Under the pieces are notes generated by a model. It ran no database searches. It saw nothing but the letters and a program-made list of their open reading frames with translations, and was not told the DNA's origin. This document shows positions 33,370 through 41,684 of a stretch of DNA of 64,000 nucleotides, in pieces (the stretch's first letter is position 1; each line of letters begins with the position of its first letter). The stretch spans positions 1 to 64,000 of the forward strand of contig NZ_BMFP01000010.1 in assembly GCF_014638845.1 (NCBI RefSeq), given 5' to 3'. Origin of the DNA: Pontibacter amylolyticus (GTDB lineage: Bacteria > Bacteroidota > Bacteroidia > Cytophagales > Hymenobacteraceae). Made by a program: the position numbers and the translations under genes.

Positions 33370-34512
33370 CTAGGCCAGCTCTTTTTTATACATTTTGGCA
33401 AGGGTTTCGGCCACGTAGTCGATCTCGGCCTCCGTGTTATACTTGCTGAAAGAGAAGCGAACAGAGCCGCGGCTTGGGTCTACGCCTAACGCACGCAACA
33501 CATGCGAACCTGAATTGGCGCCGCTGCTGCACGCACTTCCGCCCGAGGCCGAAATCTTGGCAATATCCAGACTGAAAAGCAGCATTTCGTTGATGTCAGA
33601 AGCCGGCAGGCTTACGTTGAGCACAGTGTATAGACTCTTGTCACCAAACTCCGACATGCCATTGAAGCTCACATCCTCCATCTGCTCACGCAGTTTATAG
33701 ATCATGCGGTCTTTCAGGCTTTGCATGTGCTTCTGGTGCTCGGCCATATCGCGGTATGCGATCTCCAGCGCTTTGGCCAGCCCAATAATACCGTACACGT
33801 TTTCCGTGCCACCTCGCATGTTGCGCTCCTGCGAACCACCCTGAATCAGGGGTTGAATCTTGGTCTCTGCATCGCAGTACAGGAAGCCAACGCCCTTTGG
33901 GCCGTGGAATTTATGCGCTGAACCTACCAGGAAATTTGCCCCGATCTGCTGCACATCGTGCTTGTAGTGGCCCATGGTCTGCACTGTGTCAGAATGGAAA
34001 ATGGCGTCATACTTTCTACATATCTCCCCGATCTTCTCAATATCGTTGAGGGTACCGATCTCGTTGTTGGCGTGCATGATCGAAACGATCGTGCGTGGTT
34101 GTTTTGCCAACAGCTCCTCCAGGTGCTCCAGATCCAGGTTGCCGCGTTCGTCGTGGCGCAGGTAGCTCAGCTGCACGTCGCCCTGCTTTTCCAGCATTTC
34201 CATGGTGTGCAGCACGGCATGGTGCTCCAGTTTGGTGGTGATGGCGTGCTTTATACCCAGCGAACGGCAGGTACAGACAATAGCGGCGTTATCGGCCTCG
34301 GTGCCGCCAGAGGTAAAGAATACCTCTGCAGGCGACGTGTTTAGCAGCGTAGCGACCGTGCGACGGGCTTTTTCGATGGCAGACCTCACCTCGCGCCCAT
34401 GGGAATGGATGGAAGAAGGGTTGCCGAAATGCTCCAGCATAAAAGGGGCCATGGCATCAAAAACCTCTTTGTCCAGAGGAGTGGTAGCTGCATTATCTAA
34501 ATAAACACGCAT
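33370..34512 (-). CDS. Cysteine desulfurase (NifS/IscS family)
   Basis: PLP enzyme that takes sulfur from cysteine for Fe-S clusters and tRNA thiolation. The 380-residue protein starts VYLDNAATTPLDKEV, binds PLP through the Lys in GSAHKFHGPKGVG and has the persulfide Cys in GSACSSGANSGSH. Length and motifs fit the IscS/NifS class rather than SufS. No iscU or scaffold gene is adjacent, so the symbol is left blank. Confidence 0.94.
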   Translation of the reverse strand: MRVYLDNAATTPLDKEVFDAMAPFMLEHFGNPSSIHSHGREVRSAIEKARRTVATLLNTSPAEVFFTSGGTEADNAAIVCTCRSLGIKHAITTKLEHHAVLHTMEMLEKQGDVQLSYLRHDERGNLDLEHLEELLAKQPRTIVSIMHANNEIGTLNDIEKIGEICRKYDAIFHSDTVQTMGHYKHDVQQIGANFLVGSAHKFHGPKGVGFLYCDAETKIQPLIQGGSQERNMRGGTENVYGIIGLAKALEIAYRDMAEHQKHMQSLKDRMIYKLREQMEDVSFNGMSEFGDKSLYTVLNVSLPASDINEMLLFSLDIAKISASGGSACSSGANSGSHVLRALGVDPSRGSVRFSFSKYNTEAEIDYVAETLAKMYKKELA

Positions 34513-34555
34513 GATATTTTGTATTGGATTCTCTTAAACGAACTACTAAAGTATA

Positions 34556-34605
34556 AAAAAAAGTTGCGCCAGCGGAGAAAAACATGTTTCCTCCTTTGGC
34601 GCAAC
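34556..34605 (-). terminator. Terminator after glmM
   Basis: GTTGCGCCA (34563-34571) pairs with TGGCGCAAC (34597-34605) with an inner GGAG/CTCC pairing. On the minus strand a T run follows. It lies about 40 bp after the glmM stop. Confidence 0.85.
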
Positions 34606-34646
34606 CTCCAATTGCTAGTTAAAAAATATGCTACAGCAACAACACA

Positions 34647-36038
34647 TTATGCTTTGGCAGAGATGATCTCTTTGATGTCAGCAATAATCTTATTGGCCAG
34701 ATGGTCGGCAGTCGCGTTGCTCTCCGACTCTGCATAAATGCGGATAATCGGCTCTGTATTGGACTTGCGCAGGTGCACCCATTCCTTGTCAAACTCGATC
34801 TTCACACCGTCGATTGTATTGATCGGCTGCTTGGCGTAGCGCTCCTGCATCTGGCGCAGCACCTCGTCCACGTCCACATCAGGCGTCAGCTCAATCTTAT
34901 TTTTAGAGATATGGTAATTCGGGTAGCTGGCACGCAGGCGCGTCATGCTCATACCTGACTTGGCCAGGTGCGTCAAAAACAGGGCTATACCTACCAGGGC
35001 GTCGCGACCGTAATGCAGCTCCGGGTAAATAATGCCGCCATTGCCTTCGCCGCCGATGATGGCATTCTCTGCCTTCATCATGTTCACCACGTTCACCTCG
35101 CCTACGGCAGCAGCAAAGTACTGGCCTCCGGCTTTCTCGGTTACGTCACGCAGTGCTCTGGTCGAGGAAAGGTTCGAAACCGTGTTGCCCACCTGATTTT
35201 TAAGTACATAATCGGCCACGGCTACCAGGGTATACTCCTCCCCAAACATGCTGCCGTCTTCGTTGATCAGCGCCAGGCGGTCCACATCGGGGTCTACTAC
35301 TATACCTAAGTCGAACTTGCCTTTCTCGATCACGCGCGCAATCTCGCGCAGGTTCTCCGGTAGTGGCTCCGGGTTGTGCGGGAAGTTCCCGTCCGGCTCG
35401 CAGAACAGTTTCTCTACTTTATTTACTCCCAGCGCTTCGAGCAGCATCGGTATGGCTATACCTCCGGAAGAGTTGACACAGTCGATGGCTACGCTGAAGT
35501 CTTTTTCTTTGATGGCGTTTACATCCACAAGGGGCAATGCCAAGATAGTATCAATGTGCTTTTGCAGCGCTTCGTCGTCACGCTGGTAATTCCCCAGATC
35601 ATTCACCTGCGCAAACTCAAACGCTTCCTTGTCTGCCAACTCCAGTACCAGTTTGCCTTCTGCGTCAGAAATGAACTCACCTTTGTGGTTGAGCAACTTG
35701 AGTGCGTTCCATTGCTTGGGGTTATGGCTTGCCGTCAGGATGATGCCGCCACCAGCCTTGTAGTCAGGCACCGCCATCTCTACCGTAGGCGTTGTTGACA
35801 GCCCCAGATCGACCACGTTTATACCTAAGCCCTGCAGGGTAGCGCAAACCAGCTTGTTCACCATGTCACCGGACAGGCGGGCGTCGCGACCCACTATAAT
35901 GGTATTGTTGCCAGTAGTCTGCAACACCCAGGTACCGTAAGCGGCGGCAAACTTCACCACATCCACAGGAGTAAGTGCTTCACCTGCCCTTCCTCCAATC
36001 GTACCTCTGATTCCTGAAATTGATTTTATTAAAGCCAC
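34647..36038 (-). CDS. glmM: Phosphoglucosamine mutase (phosphohexomutase family)
   Basis: Converts glucosamine-6-P to glucosamine-1-P for UDP-GlcNAc and peptidoglycan. The 463-residue protein has the GIRGTIGG start, the phosphoserine loop TASHNPKQWNALK, the metal-binding DPDVDRLALINEDG and the sugar loop GGEGNGGI; the C-terminal phosphate loop is RKSNTEPIIRIYAES. Many Bacteroidota proteins of this type are annotated phosphomannomutase/phosphoglucosamine mutase, so the sugar specificity is likely but not proven. Confidence 0.88.
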   Translation of the reverse strand: MALIKSISGIRGTIGGRAGEALTPVDVVKFAAAYGTWVLQTTGNNTIIVGRDARLSGDMVNKLVCATLQGLGINVVDLGLSTTPTVEMAVPDYKAGGGIILTASHNPKQWNALKLLNHKGEFISDAEGKLVLELADKEAFEFAQVNDLGNYQRDDEALQKHIDTILALPLVDVNAIKEKDFSVAIDCVNSSGGIAIPMLLEALGVNKVEKLFCEPDGNFPHNPEPLPENLREIARVIEKGKFDLGIVVDPDVDRLALINEDGSMFGEEYTLVAVADYVLKNQVGNTVSNLSSTRALRDVTEKAGGQYFAAAVGEVNVVNMMKAENAIIGGEGNGGIIYPELHYGRDALVGIALFLTHLAKSGMSMTRLRASYPNYHISKNKIELTPDVDVDEVLRQMQERYAKQPINTIDGVKIEFDKEWVHLRKSNTEPIIRIYAESESNATADHLANKIIADIKEIISAKA

Positions 36039-36195
36039 TGCGAGAATATTTTTTTCAGCTGCAAAAGTAATAATTTAGAATTAAGGTTTAGCAGTTTATG
36101 GAATTTAGCTGCTCAGTGCATCTAATATTTAAAAGCATCCATGCGATGTAGTACTGCACCGTTTTCCCATACAACACCGCCCCAGATGATTTTAT

Positions 36196-36203
36196 TATCT
36201 TTG
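36196..36203 (+). promoter_or_regulatory. -7 promoter box immediately upstream of mazG
   Basis: TATCTTTG ends only 5 bp before the mazG ATG at 36209. Transcription would start at or next to the ATG, giving a leaderless mRNA. No -33 TTG at standard distance. Confidence 0.4.
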
Positions 36204-36208
36204 TGTTT

Positions 36209-37021
36209 ATGAATAACACGCAAAAATTTGAAGACAGTCCGCGCGGACGCCAGCTGCAGGCCTTTGACCGTTTGCTGGACGTGATGGATGAGCTACGCGA
36301 GAAGTGCCCTTGGGACAGAAAGCAGACCATTGAGAGCCTGCGCCATCTGACCATTGAAGAAACCTATGAATTGTCCGACGCCATAATCCGGCAGGACATG
36401 CAGGAGATCAAGAAGGAAATTGGCGACATTATGCTACACATGGTGTTCTATGCCAAGATCGCTTCCGAGCAAAAGACTTTTGATATAGCCGATGTCCTCA
36501 ACTCCCTTTGTGAAAAGCTCATTTTCAGACATCCGCATATTTATGGGAATGTCACTGCCAATACCGAGGAGGAGGTAAAGCAGAACTGGGAGCGTCTGAA
36601 ATTGAAAGAAGGCAACAAGTCTGTGCTTGGCGGCGTACCAACCTCACTCCCGGCTTTGGTGAAAGCCATGCGGATACAGGAGAAGGCCCGGGGTGCAGGC
36701 TTTGACTGGGATGATAAGTCTGAGGTATGGAAGAAAGTGCAGGAGGAGCTGAACGAGTTCGAGTCTGAGTTCAACATAGTGGATGTCCAGTCGATTGACC
36801 ATCAGAAAGCGACCGGCGAATTTGGAGATCTGCTTTTTTCGCTCATAAACTTTGCCCGCTTTATTGACATTAACCCAGAAGAAGCACTTGAGAAAACCAA
36901 CCTGAAATTTATAGACCGGTTTCAGTATATGGAGGAAGAAGCGTCTAAAGACGGCAAACGACTACAGGATTTGTCCTTAAAAGAAATGGATATTTACTGG
37001 AATCAGGCAAAAAACAGATAA
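36209..37021 (+). CDS. mazG: Nucleoside triphosphate pyrophosphohydrolase MazG
   Basis: House-cleaning NTP pyrophosphatase (NTP to NMP plus PPi). The protein is 270 residues from the ATG at 36209. It has two MazG four-helix domains: the first with LREKCPWDRKQTIESL and EETYELSDAI...EIGDIMLHMVFYA metal-binding pattern, the second around GAGFDWDDKSEVWKKVQEEL and EFGDLLFSLINFARF. A GTG two codons earlier lies in a promoter-like box, so the ATG is preferred. Confidence 0.94.
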   Translation: MNNTQKFEDSPRGRQLQAFDRLLDVMDELREKCPWDRKQTIESLRHLTIEETYELSDAIIRQDMQEIKKEIGDIMLHMVFYAKIASEQKTFDIADVLNSLCEKLIFRHPHIYGNVTANTEEEVKQNWERLKLKEGNKSVLGGVPTSLPALVKAMRIQEKARGAGFDWDDKSEVWKKVQEELNEFESEFNIVDVQSIDHQKATGEFGDLLFSLINFARFIDINPEEALEKTNLKFIDRFQYMEEEASKDGKRLQDLSLKEMDIYWNQAKNR

Positions 37022-37056
37022 GCATGCATACATATTTAGCAAACATGCTTTATATT
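37020..37056 (+). terminator. Possible weak terminator after mazG
   Basis: AAGCATG/CATGCTT stem with a 17-nt loop and the A/T-rich tail TATATTT. Weak because the stem is short. Confidence 0.4.
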
Positions 37057-37322
37057 TATGATTCAATCCGTTCCCAAGCCCGATTCAAACAAACTTATTA
37101 GGGTTTAATTATTTTGTCAACTGCTAGTTTGAACGCTTTCTTCTTATCATAATATTCTCCGGTCTGATTTATTACTATTACAGGAAGCTCTATACTGTCT
37201 GCATCAATACAGCATTACAGCAGGAGTTTACCGTTGTTTAATCTACCGGCAAGAAATGGGTTGGCAGACACAAGTAACTGACTAGCAGAGCGTACGAAAA
37301 GCTTAAGCCAAGGATAACAGGA

Positions 37323-37346
37323 TATCCAAAGTTTAAACTTTGGATA
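37323..37346. promoter_or_regulatory. 24-bp perfect palindrome overlapping a putative promoter
   Basis: The sequence from TATCCAAAG to CTTTGGATA is a perfect 24-bp palindrome. Its right half contains TTTG at 37339-37342, which is the -33 element for the -7 box at 37363-37370. This is the layout expected for an operator. Confidence 0.65.
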
Positions 37347-37370
37347 AGAATTTAAAATAAAATATATTTG
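37339..37370 (+). promoter_or_regulatory. Putative Bacteroidota-type promoter of the exbB operon
   Basis: TTTG (37339-37342) and TATATTTG (37363-37370) are separated by 20 bp, matching the TTTG-N19-21-TAnnTTTG consensus. A second candidate lies downstream: TTG (37391-37393) and TAAATTTG (37412-37419), spacing 18 bp. Either would leave a leader of about 180-230 nt before exbB. Confidence 0.6.
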
Positions 37371-37603
37371 TAAACCCGCAATATTTGCCATTGGTAGCGG
37401 CGATAGAAAGTTAAATTTGGACTGCCTTTAGGGCATTCAGGCGAGTTTTTTCAAAATTAAAAGCGCTATATCGTTTGAAAATTGCGGAAAAAGCAGAAAT
37501 TGCAAAACCAAAGAAGAACTAAATCCGAAACAATTACATTTTCATATTACACAATCATTTTTAATTACAACACAAACAGCTAAACTTTAAACTTTTAAAC
37601 AAA

Positions 37604-38470
37604 ATGGAAAAAAAGACTGCAGTAGTGAGCAAAGATGCTAATGTAGAAAAAAAGCCGAGCCCGATTGGCGGCGTATTTGCGAGCATTGTTATTCCGATTG
37701 CGCTGATAGCATGTGTGCTTATCTATATGTTCGTTTTCGGTGCCCCTGCTAACTTCGAAGGCAACGACCCGAATAACCACCCACTTCCAGGCAATTACCT
37801 TGGAATCGTTTACAAAGGTGGTTGGGTAGTACCAATTTTGCTAACGCTTAACCTGTTGGTATTCATCTTCGCAATTGAGCGTGCCCTTACAATCAGCAAG
37901 GCAAAAGGTAAAGGAGGCGTTGCTCAATTCGTGCGCATCATCTCTGCTAAATTGAAGCAAAACGACATCAATGGTGCAATTGCTGCCTGCGATGCTCAGA
38001 AAGGATCTGTTGCTAACGTAGTAAAAGCAGGTTTACTGAAGTACAAGGAAATGCAGAACGAGCCGGAACTGTTGAAAGCAGAGAAAGTGGCCGCTATCCA
38101 GAAAGAAATCGAAGAGTCTACTTCACTGGAACTTCCAATGCTGGAGAAAAACCTGGTAGTTATCTCTACTATCGCCTCTATCTCTACACTGGTTGGTTTG
38201 ATCGGTACGGTACTTGGTATGATCAAGGCCTTCTCGGCTCTTGCAACTTCAGGTGCTCCTGACTCCGTAGCGCTTGCAAACGGTATCTCTGAGGCCCTTA
38301 TCAACACAGCCCTTGGTATTACTGGTTCTACAATCGCGATCATCGCTTACAACTACTTTACAAGCAAAATCGACGAGCTTACTTACGGCATCGACGAGGC
38401 AGGCTTTAGCATGGTGTCTACTTTCACGTCTCAGCACGAAACACCAGCTGCAAGACCACACACTGTATAA
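37604..38470 (+). CDS. exbB: ExbB/TolQ/MotA proton-channel family protein
   Basis: Inner-membrane proton channel subunit that energises TonB. The 288-residue protein has an N-terminal hydrophobic segment (about 23-48), a second at about 82-98, and two closely spaced helices after residue 180 (STIASISTLVGLIGTVLGMIKAF and ITGSTIAIIAYNYF) forming the channel; the TVLGMIKAF and NTALGITGS stretches are family hallmarks. First gene of exbB-exbD-exbD-tonB. No AGGTATA word occurs in it, and codon use looks optimised. Confidence 0.94.
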   Translation: MEKKTAVVSKDANVEKKPSPIGGVFASIVIPIALIACVLIYMFVFGAPANFEGNDPNNHPLPGNYLGIVYKGGWVVPILLTLNLLVFIFAIERALTISKAKGKGGVAQFVRIISAKLKQNDINGAIAACDAQKGSVANVVKAGLLKYKEMQNEPELLKAEKVAAIQKEIEESTSLELPMLEKNLVVISTIASISTLVGLIGTVLGMIKAFSALATSGAPDSVALANGISEALINTALGITGSTIAIIAYNYFTSKIDELTYGIDEAGFSMVSTFTSQHETPAARPHTV

Positions 38471-38495
38471 GTTAAACCGTATTTAACCAGATAAG

Positions 38496-39098
38496 ATGCC
38501 TAAAGTAAAAGTAAAAAGAACGGCCCCCTCGTTGGACATGACGCCAATGGTGGACTTATTCTTCTTGCTGGTTACTTTCTTTATGCTGACTGCAACAGCC
38601 CGTCCTGACGAGGCTGTTATAGTAGACACTCCTTCATCTGCTTCAGAAATCAAGATCCCGGACACTAACGTAATCACTATTACGGTTGATAAAAATGACC
38701 GTGTGTTCTTTGGGGTAGACGGGCAGCATACAAAGGAAGTATTGCTTGACAGAATTGCTAAGAACTATAATATTGGCTTTACCGAAGAGGAGAGAAAAAC
38801 ATTCTCCCTCCTAAGTAACTTCGGGGTGCCAATTAATCAACTGAAAGGTTACCTAGCAATGGAGTCAAATGATCGTAAGGAGGTAAACCAGCCGGGGATT
38901 CCGATTGATTCAACACGTAATGAGCTTGGCGACTGGGTATTGCAGACACGTCTCACGAACCCTAAGGTGGTAATTGCCATCAAAGGTGACCAGGACGTGA
39001 GCTATCCGACAGTGAAGAGAGTAATGGACATTCTACAGGAGAAGAAAGTAGACAGGTTCAACCTCATTACGGACATGGAGATGAAGCCTACGAACTAA
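38496..39098 (+). CDS. exbD: ExbD/TolR family biopolymer transport protein (first copy)
   Basis: Single-pass protein of 200 residues whose membrane helix (about 17-35) contains the proton-translocating Asp in LDMTPMVDLFFLLVTFFML. The periplasmic part is longer than in E. coli ExbD (141 aa) and includes VITITVDKNDRVFFGVDG. It starts 26 bp after exbB. Two distinct ExbD genes in a row are usual in Bacteroidota, and one ExbD may have a special role. Confidence 0.92.
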   Translation: MPKVKVKRTAPSLDMTPMVDLFFLLVTFFMLTATARPDEAVIVDTPSSASEIKIPDTNVITITVDKNDRVFFGVDGQHTKEVLLDRIAKNYNIGFTEEERKTFSLLSNFGVPINQLKGYLAMESNDRKEVNQPGIPIDSTRNELGDWVLQTRLTNPKVVIAIKGDQDVSYPTVKRVMDILQEKKVDRFNLITDMEMKPTN

Positions 39099-39120
39099 TA
39101 ATTAGAAAGGAGATAAGAAA

Positions 39121-39645
39121 ATGGCAGAAATGCAACAACAGGCCGACTCTGGCGGCAAAGGCGGGAAAAAACGCGCCAAACGCCAGTCGACCAAAATTGA
39201 CATGACACCGCTGGTAGACCTTGCCGCCCTTCTGATTACGTTCTTCATGCTTACCACAACCTTCAATAAGCCGCAGACGATGGAAATCAACATGCCAAAG
39301 AAGGTCGAGAACGAGGAGGAGCAGATAGCATTGAAAGCCAGTAACGCCATGACGATTATACTTGGCCCTGACGACGATCTATACTACTACTTTGGTTTGG
39401 CAGAGGACAATCCGGAGATTGAGGAGTCAAGCTACGCCGCAAACGGTATCCGCCAGGTTCTGTTATCGTCTAGAGTAAAATCGAACGATATGATGACAGT
39501 GATGGTGAAGCCAATGGAAAGTTCTCGCTACAAGAACATGGTAGATATCTTGGACGAGTTGAAAATAACGGATACCAAGAGGTTTGCGATGGTAGAAATC
39601 GGCGAATCAGACAAAAAGTTGGTACAAGAACAAATTGGGAATTAA
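39121..39645 (+). CDS. exbD: ExbD/TolR family biopolymer transport protein (second copy)
   Basis: A 174-residue paralogue of the preceding ExbD. The N-terminus is very basic (GGKGGKKRAKRQSTKI), then DMTPLVDLAALLITFFMLTT with the conserved membrane Asp. The periplasmic domain has a family-like IILGPDDDLYYYFG strand. It lies 22 bp downstream of the first copy and 3 bp upstream of tonB, so the four genes form a tight operon. Confidence 0.92.
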   Translation: MAEMQQQADSGGKGGKKRAKRQSTKIDMTPLVDLAALLITFFMLTTTFNKPQTMEINMPKKVENEEEQIALKASNAMTIILGPDDDLYYYFGLAEDNPEIEESSYAANGIRQVLLSSRVKSNDMMTVMVKPMESSRYKNMVDILDELKITDTKRFAMVEIGESDKKLVQEQIGN

Positions 39646-39648
39646 GAT

Positions 39649-40479
39649 ATGGAAGTAAGTAAGTTAGAAAATGCATCGCTCGATGACATCGTCTTTGAAG
39701 GACGAAACCGAGCATACGGTGCCTACCTACTTCGCAAAATTTACAATAAGCATATCACAATTGCCGCAACTGTAGCAATTGCATTGTTCTTCCTTTTCCT
39801 TAGCATCCCTTTGATTACAAAAATGATCAAGGGAGACCAGGAGGAAGCACAAGTGGTTGACCGTATTGTAACAGAAGTAGACCTGGCTCCGCCGCCGCCA
39901 CTGGATGAAGCAACACCGCCGCCGCCGCCACCGCCGCCGCCAGATCTTCCGCCACCGCCGCCACCAGTACGTGCACAGGTGAAGTTCACGCCTCCGGTTG
40001 TGAAGCGTGACGCAGAAGTACAGGAAGAGGAAAAAGTGCCGGATCAATCAGAACTGGAGGACGTAGACATCGGAACCAAAACGGTTGAAGGTGTTAAAGG
40101 TGCTCCACTTGATCTGGGTGACATCGACGGTACAAGCGACGTAGTTGCAGAAGTAGTAGAAGAAAAGCCATATACTTACGTTGAGCAGATGCCTGAATTC
40201 CCAGGTGGTGAAAGCGAAATGATGAAGTATTTGGGCAAGAACATCCGCTACCCAGCTGCTGCCCAGCGTGCCGGCGTAGAAGGCCTGGTAGTCCTTTCGT
40301 TCGTAGTAAGTCGCACAGGTGAGATCTCAGAAATTGAGGTTGTGAAGAGCCTTGGCTCTGGTACTGACGAAGAAGCTGTACGCGTTGTGAAAACAATGCC
40401 GAAGTGGTCTCCAGGAAAGCAGAACGGTAGATCAGTACCAGTTCGCTATACCTTGCCAGTACGATTTGCCATTAAGTAA
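39649..40479 (+). CDS. tonB: Energy transducer TonB
   Basis: Periplasm-spanning transducer that couples ExbB/ExbD to outer-membrane receptors. The 276-residue protein has a cytoplasmic N-terminus with FEGRNRAYGAYLLRKIYN (a Bacteroidota-specific TonB start), one membrane helix (about 43-62), a Pro-rich spacer around residues 80-107 (runs such as PPPPPPPPDLPPPPPPV) and a C-terminal TonB domain (about 180-276) starting MPEFPGGESEMMKYLGKNIRYP and ending RYTLPVRFAIK. The proline stretch is GC-rich CCG repeats at DNA level. A terminator follows. Confidence 0.94.
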   Translation: MEVSKLENASLDDIVFEGRNRAYGAYLLRKIYNKHITIAATVAIALFFLFLSIPLITKMIKGDQEEAQVVDRIVTEVDLAPPPPLDEATPPPPPPPPPDLPPPPPPVRAQVKFTPPVVKRDAEVQEEEKVPDQSELEDVDIGTKTVEGVKGAPLDLGDIDGTSDVVAEVVEEKPYTYVEQMPEFPGGESEMMKYLGKNIRYPAAAQRAGVEGLVVLSFVVSRTGEISEIEVVKSLGSGTDEEAVRVVKTMPKWSPGKQNGRSVPVRYTLPVRFAIK

Positions 40480-40503
40480 ATCTTATTCTATACCAATAAA
40501 AAA

Positions 40504-40530
40504 GGCCCTCACGCGAGGGCCTTTTTTATT
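40504..40530 (+). terminator. Rho-independent terminator after tonB
   Basis: GGCCCTC/GAGGGCC stem (7 bp, loop ACGC) at 40504-40521, flanked by A and T runs. It ends the exbB-exbD-exbD-tonB unit. Confidence 0.9.
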
Positions 40531-40591
40531 TATAGCATACTGCAACAGGTATACCTATTGCATACAGCTATACCTGTTGCAGTATGCTATA
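40531..40591. repeat. Perfect 23-bp inverted repeat with AGGTATA in each arm
   Basis: Left arm 40531-40553 (TATAGCATACTGCAACAGG plus TATA) and right arm 40569-40591 are exact reverse complements, spacer 15 nt. The inner end of each arm carries the AGGTATA word. It directly follows the tonB terminator and lies 138 bp before the second tonB gene. Confidence 0.85.
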
Positions 40592-40729
40592 CCCTGGCTG
40601 AGGCAATGAGAGTCTCCATACGGATGGTCGTATATTAAAAATATTAAATGGGCTTGTGGAATAAGAGCACGTGGTGCATCCAATAAGAAAATGCAGGTAA
40701 AACTGCCTCACTTCTAAAATCTATGCGCC

Positions 40730-41572
40730 ATGAAAGAGAGCTATTTATTCGACATGACCTTCAACAATGTAGTTTTTGCCGCCCGAAACAAGTCCTACGG
40801 AGCTTATGAACTAAGGAAAGACTATAGTAAGCACATGATGGCAGGGGCACTAATTGCAACAAGCTTGTTCGCAGTAGGGCTAGGCTGGCCCTTATTAATG
40901 CCTGTGCAGGAAAAAAGTATTGCGACTATAGAAACACCTGCAAAGGACGATGGCCGCGTAGTGATTGAGGAATTGATACTGCCACCTCCACCTGAAGACG
41001 CCCCTGAACCAAAACAGCAGGCAGCTATACCTGTTACCCAAGAACAGATCAAAACAGTAAGAAACCCCACAACCAGAGTAGTGCCTGACTCTCATCAAGG
41101 CCCAGACGAAGCCCCTCCTACCCAGCAGGAAATGGCAGGAGCTATCATCGGGACTCAGAATATAGACGGGGAATTACTGAGCAATCCGAATCTGACAGGT
41201 CTGGAGGGCGGGGGAAATGAAGGCACCCCTGGCACAGGGAACAGCGAAATCAATAACATCTTCGATTTTGCAGAGGAGATGCCAACATTTGAGGGAGGAG
41301 AAGCTGCCTTGATGCGACACATCAGCAAAAAAATCCGCTATCCGAGACAGGCTATCACAGAGCAGATAGAAGGAATGGTTATTGTGAGTTTTGTGGTAAA
41401 CAGGAACGGCAAGGTAACCGACGCAACCGTACTGAAGGGGCTGGGCTATGGAACAGACGAAGAAGCCCTGCGCGTTATTCAAAGTTTGCCTGACTGGTCG
41501 CCGGGCAGGCAAAACGGAAAACCGGTTGCAGTCCGCTATACTTTACCAATACGATTCAACTTGCAACGATAA
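40730..41572 (+). CDS. Second TonB family protein
   Basis: A 280-residue TonB paralogue. The N-terminus FNNVVFAARNKSYGAYELRKDYSKHMM matches the first TonB, followed by one membrane helix (about 37-57). The spacer is shorter in proline and richer in Gly/Asn (GLEGGGNEGTPGTGNSEINN). The C-terminal domain starts MPTFEGGEAALMRHISKKIRYP and ends RYTLPIRFNLQR. It lacks its own ExbB/ExbD and likely shares those upstream, or serves a different set of receptors (inference). It follows a terminator and inverted repeat, so it is probably a separate transcript. Confidence 0.9.
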   Translation: MKESYLFDMTFNNVVFAARNKSYGAYELRKDYSKHMMAGALIATSLFAVGLGWPLLMPVQEKSIATIETPAKDDGRVVIEELILPPPPEDAPEPKQQAAIPVTQEQIKTVRNPTTRVVPDSHQGPDEAPPTQQEMAGAIIGTQNIDGELLSNPNLTGLEGGGNEGTPGTGNSEINNIFDFAEEMPTFEGGEAALMRHISKKIRYPRQAITEQIEGMVIVSFVVNRNGKVTDATVLKGLGYGTDEEALRVIQSLPDWSPGRQNGKPVAVRYTLPIRFNLQR

Positions 41573-41684
41573 GTAACAATATAAAGTATAAAGCAGAAGC
41601 TAAACTACACATAGCATGGCTTCTGCTTTAATTTTTAAAGTATAAACCTTAAATTTAGGCCTACATATATAGGCAAACCTGAAC

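Larger units (their letters stand above)
37022..37603. other. Long intergenic region upstream of exbB
   Basis: A 582-bp A/T-rich gap. On the minus strand 37098-37214 is an open stretch of 39 codons without a start, reading like a protein C-terminus (LPVIVINQTGEYYDKKKAFK then LAVDKIIKP); beyond an in-frame stop at 37215-37217 the same frame again reads openly. This may be the remnant of a lost gene. The right part holds a palindrome and two putative promoters, and the last 100 bp form a long 5' leader rich in A and T. Confidence 0.5.

Noticed and set aside
39890..39975. CCG-rich tandem repeat in tonB
   Set aside because: It encodes the proline spacer that all TonB proteins have; not a separate repeat element.
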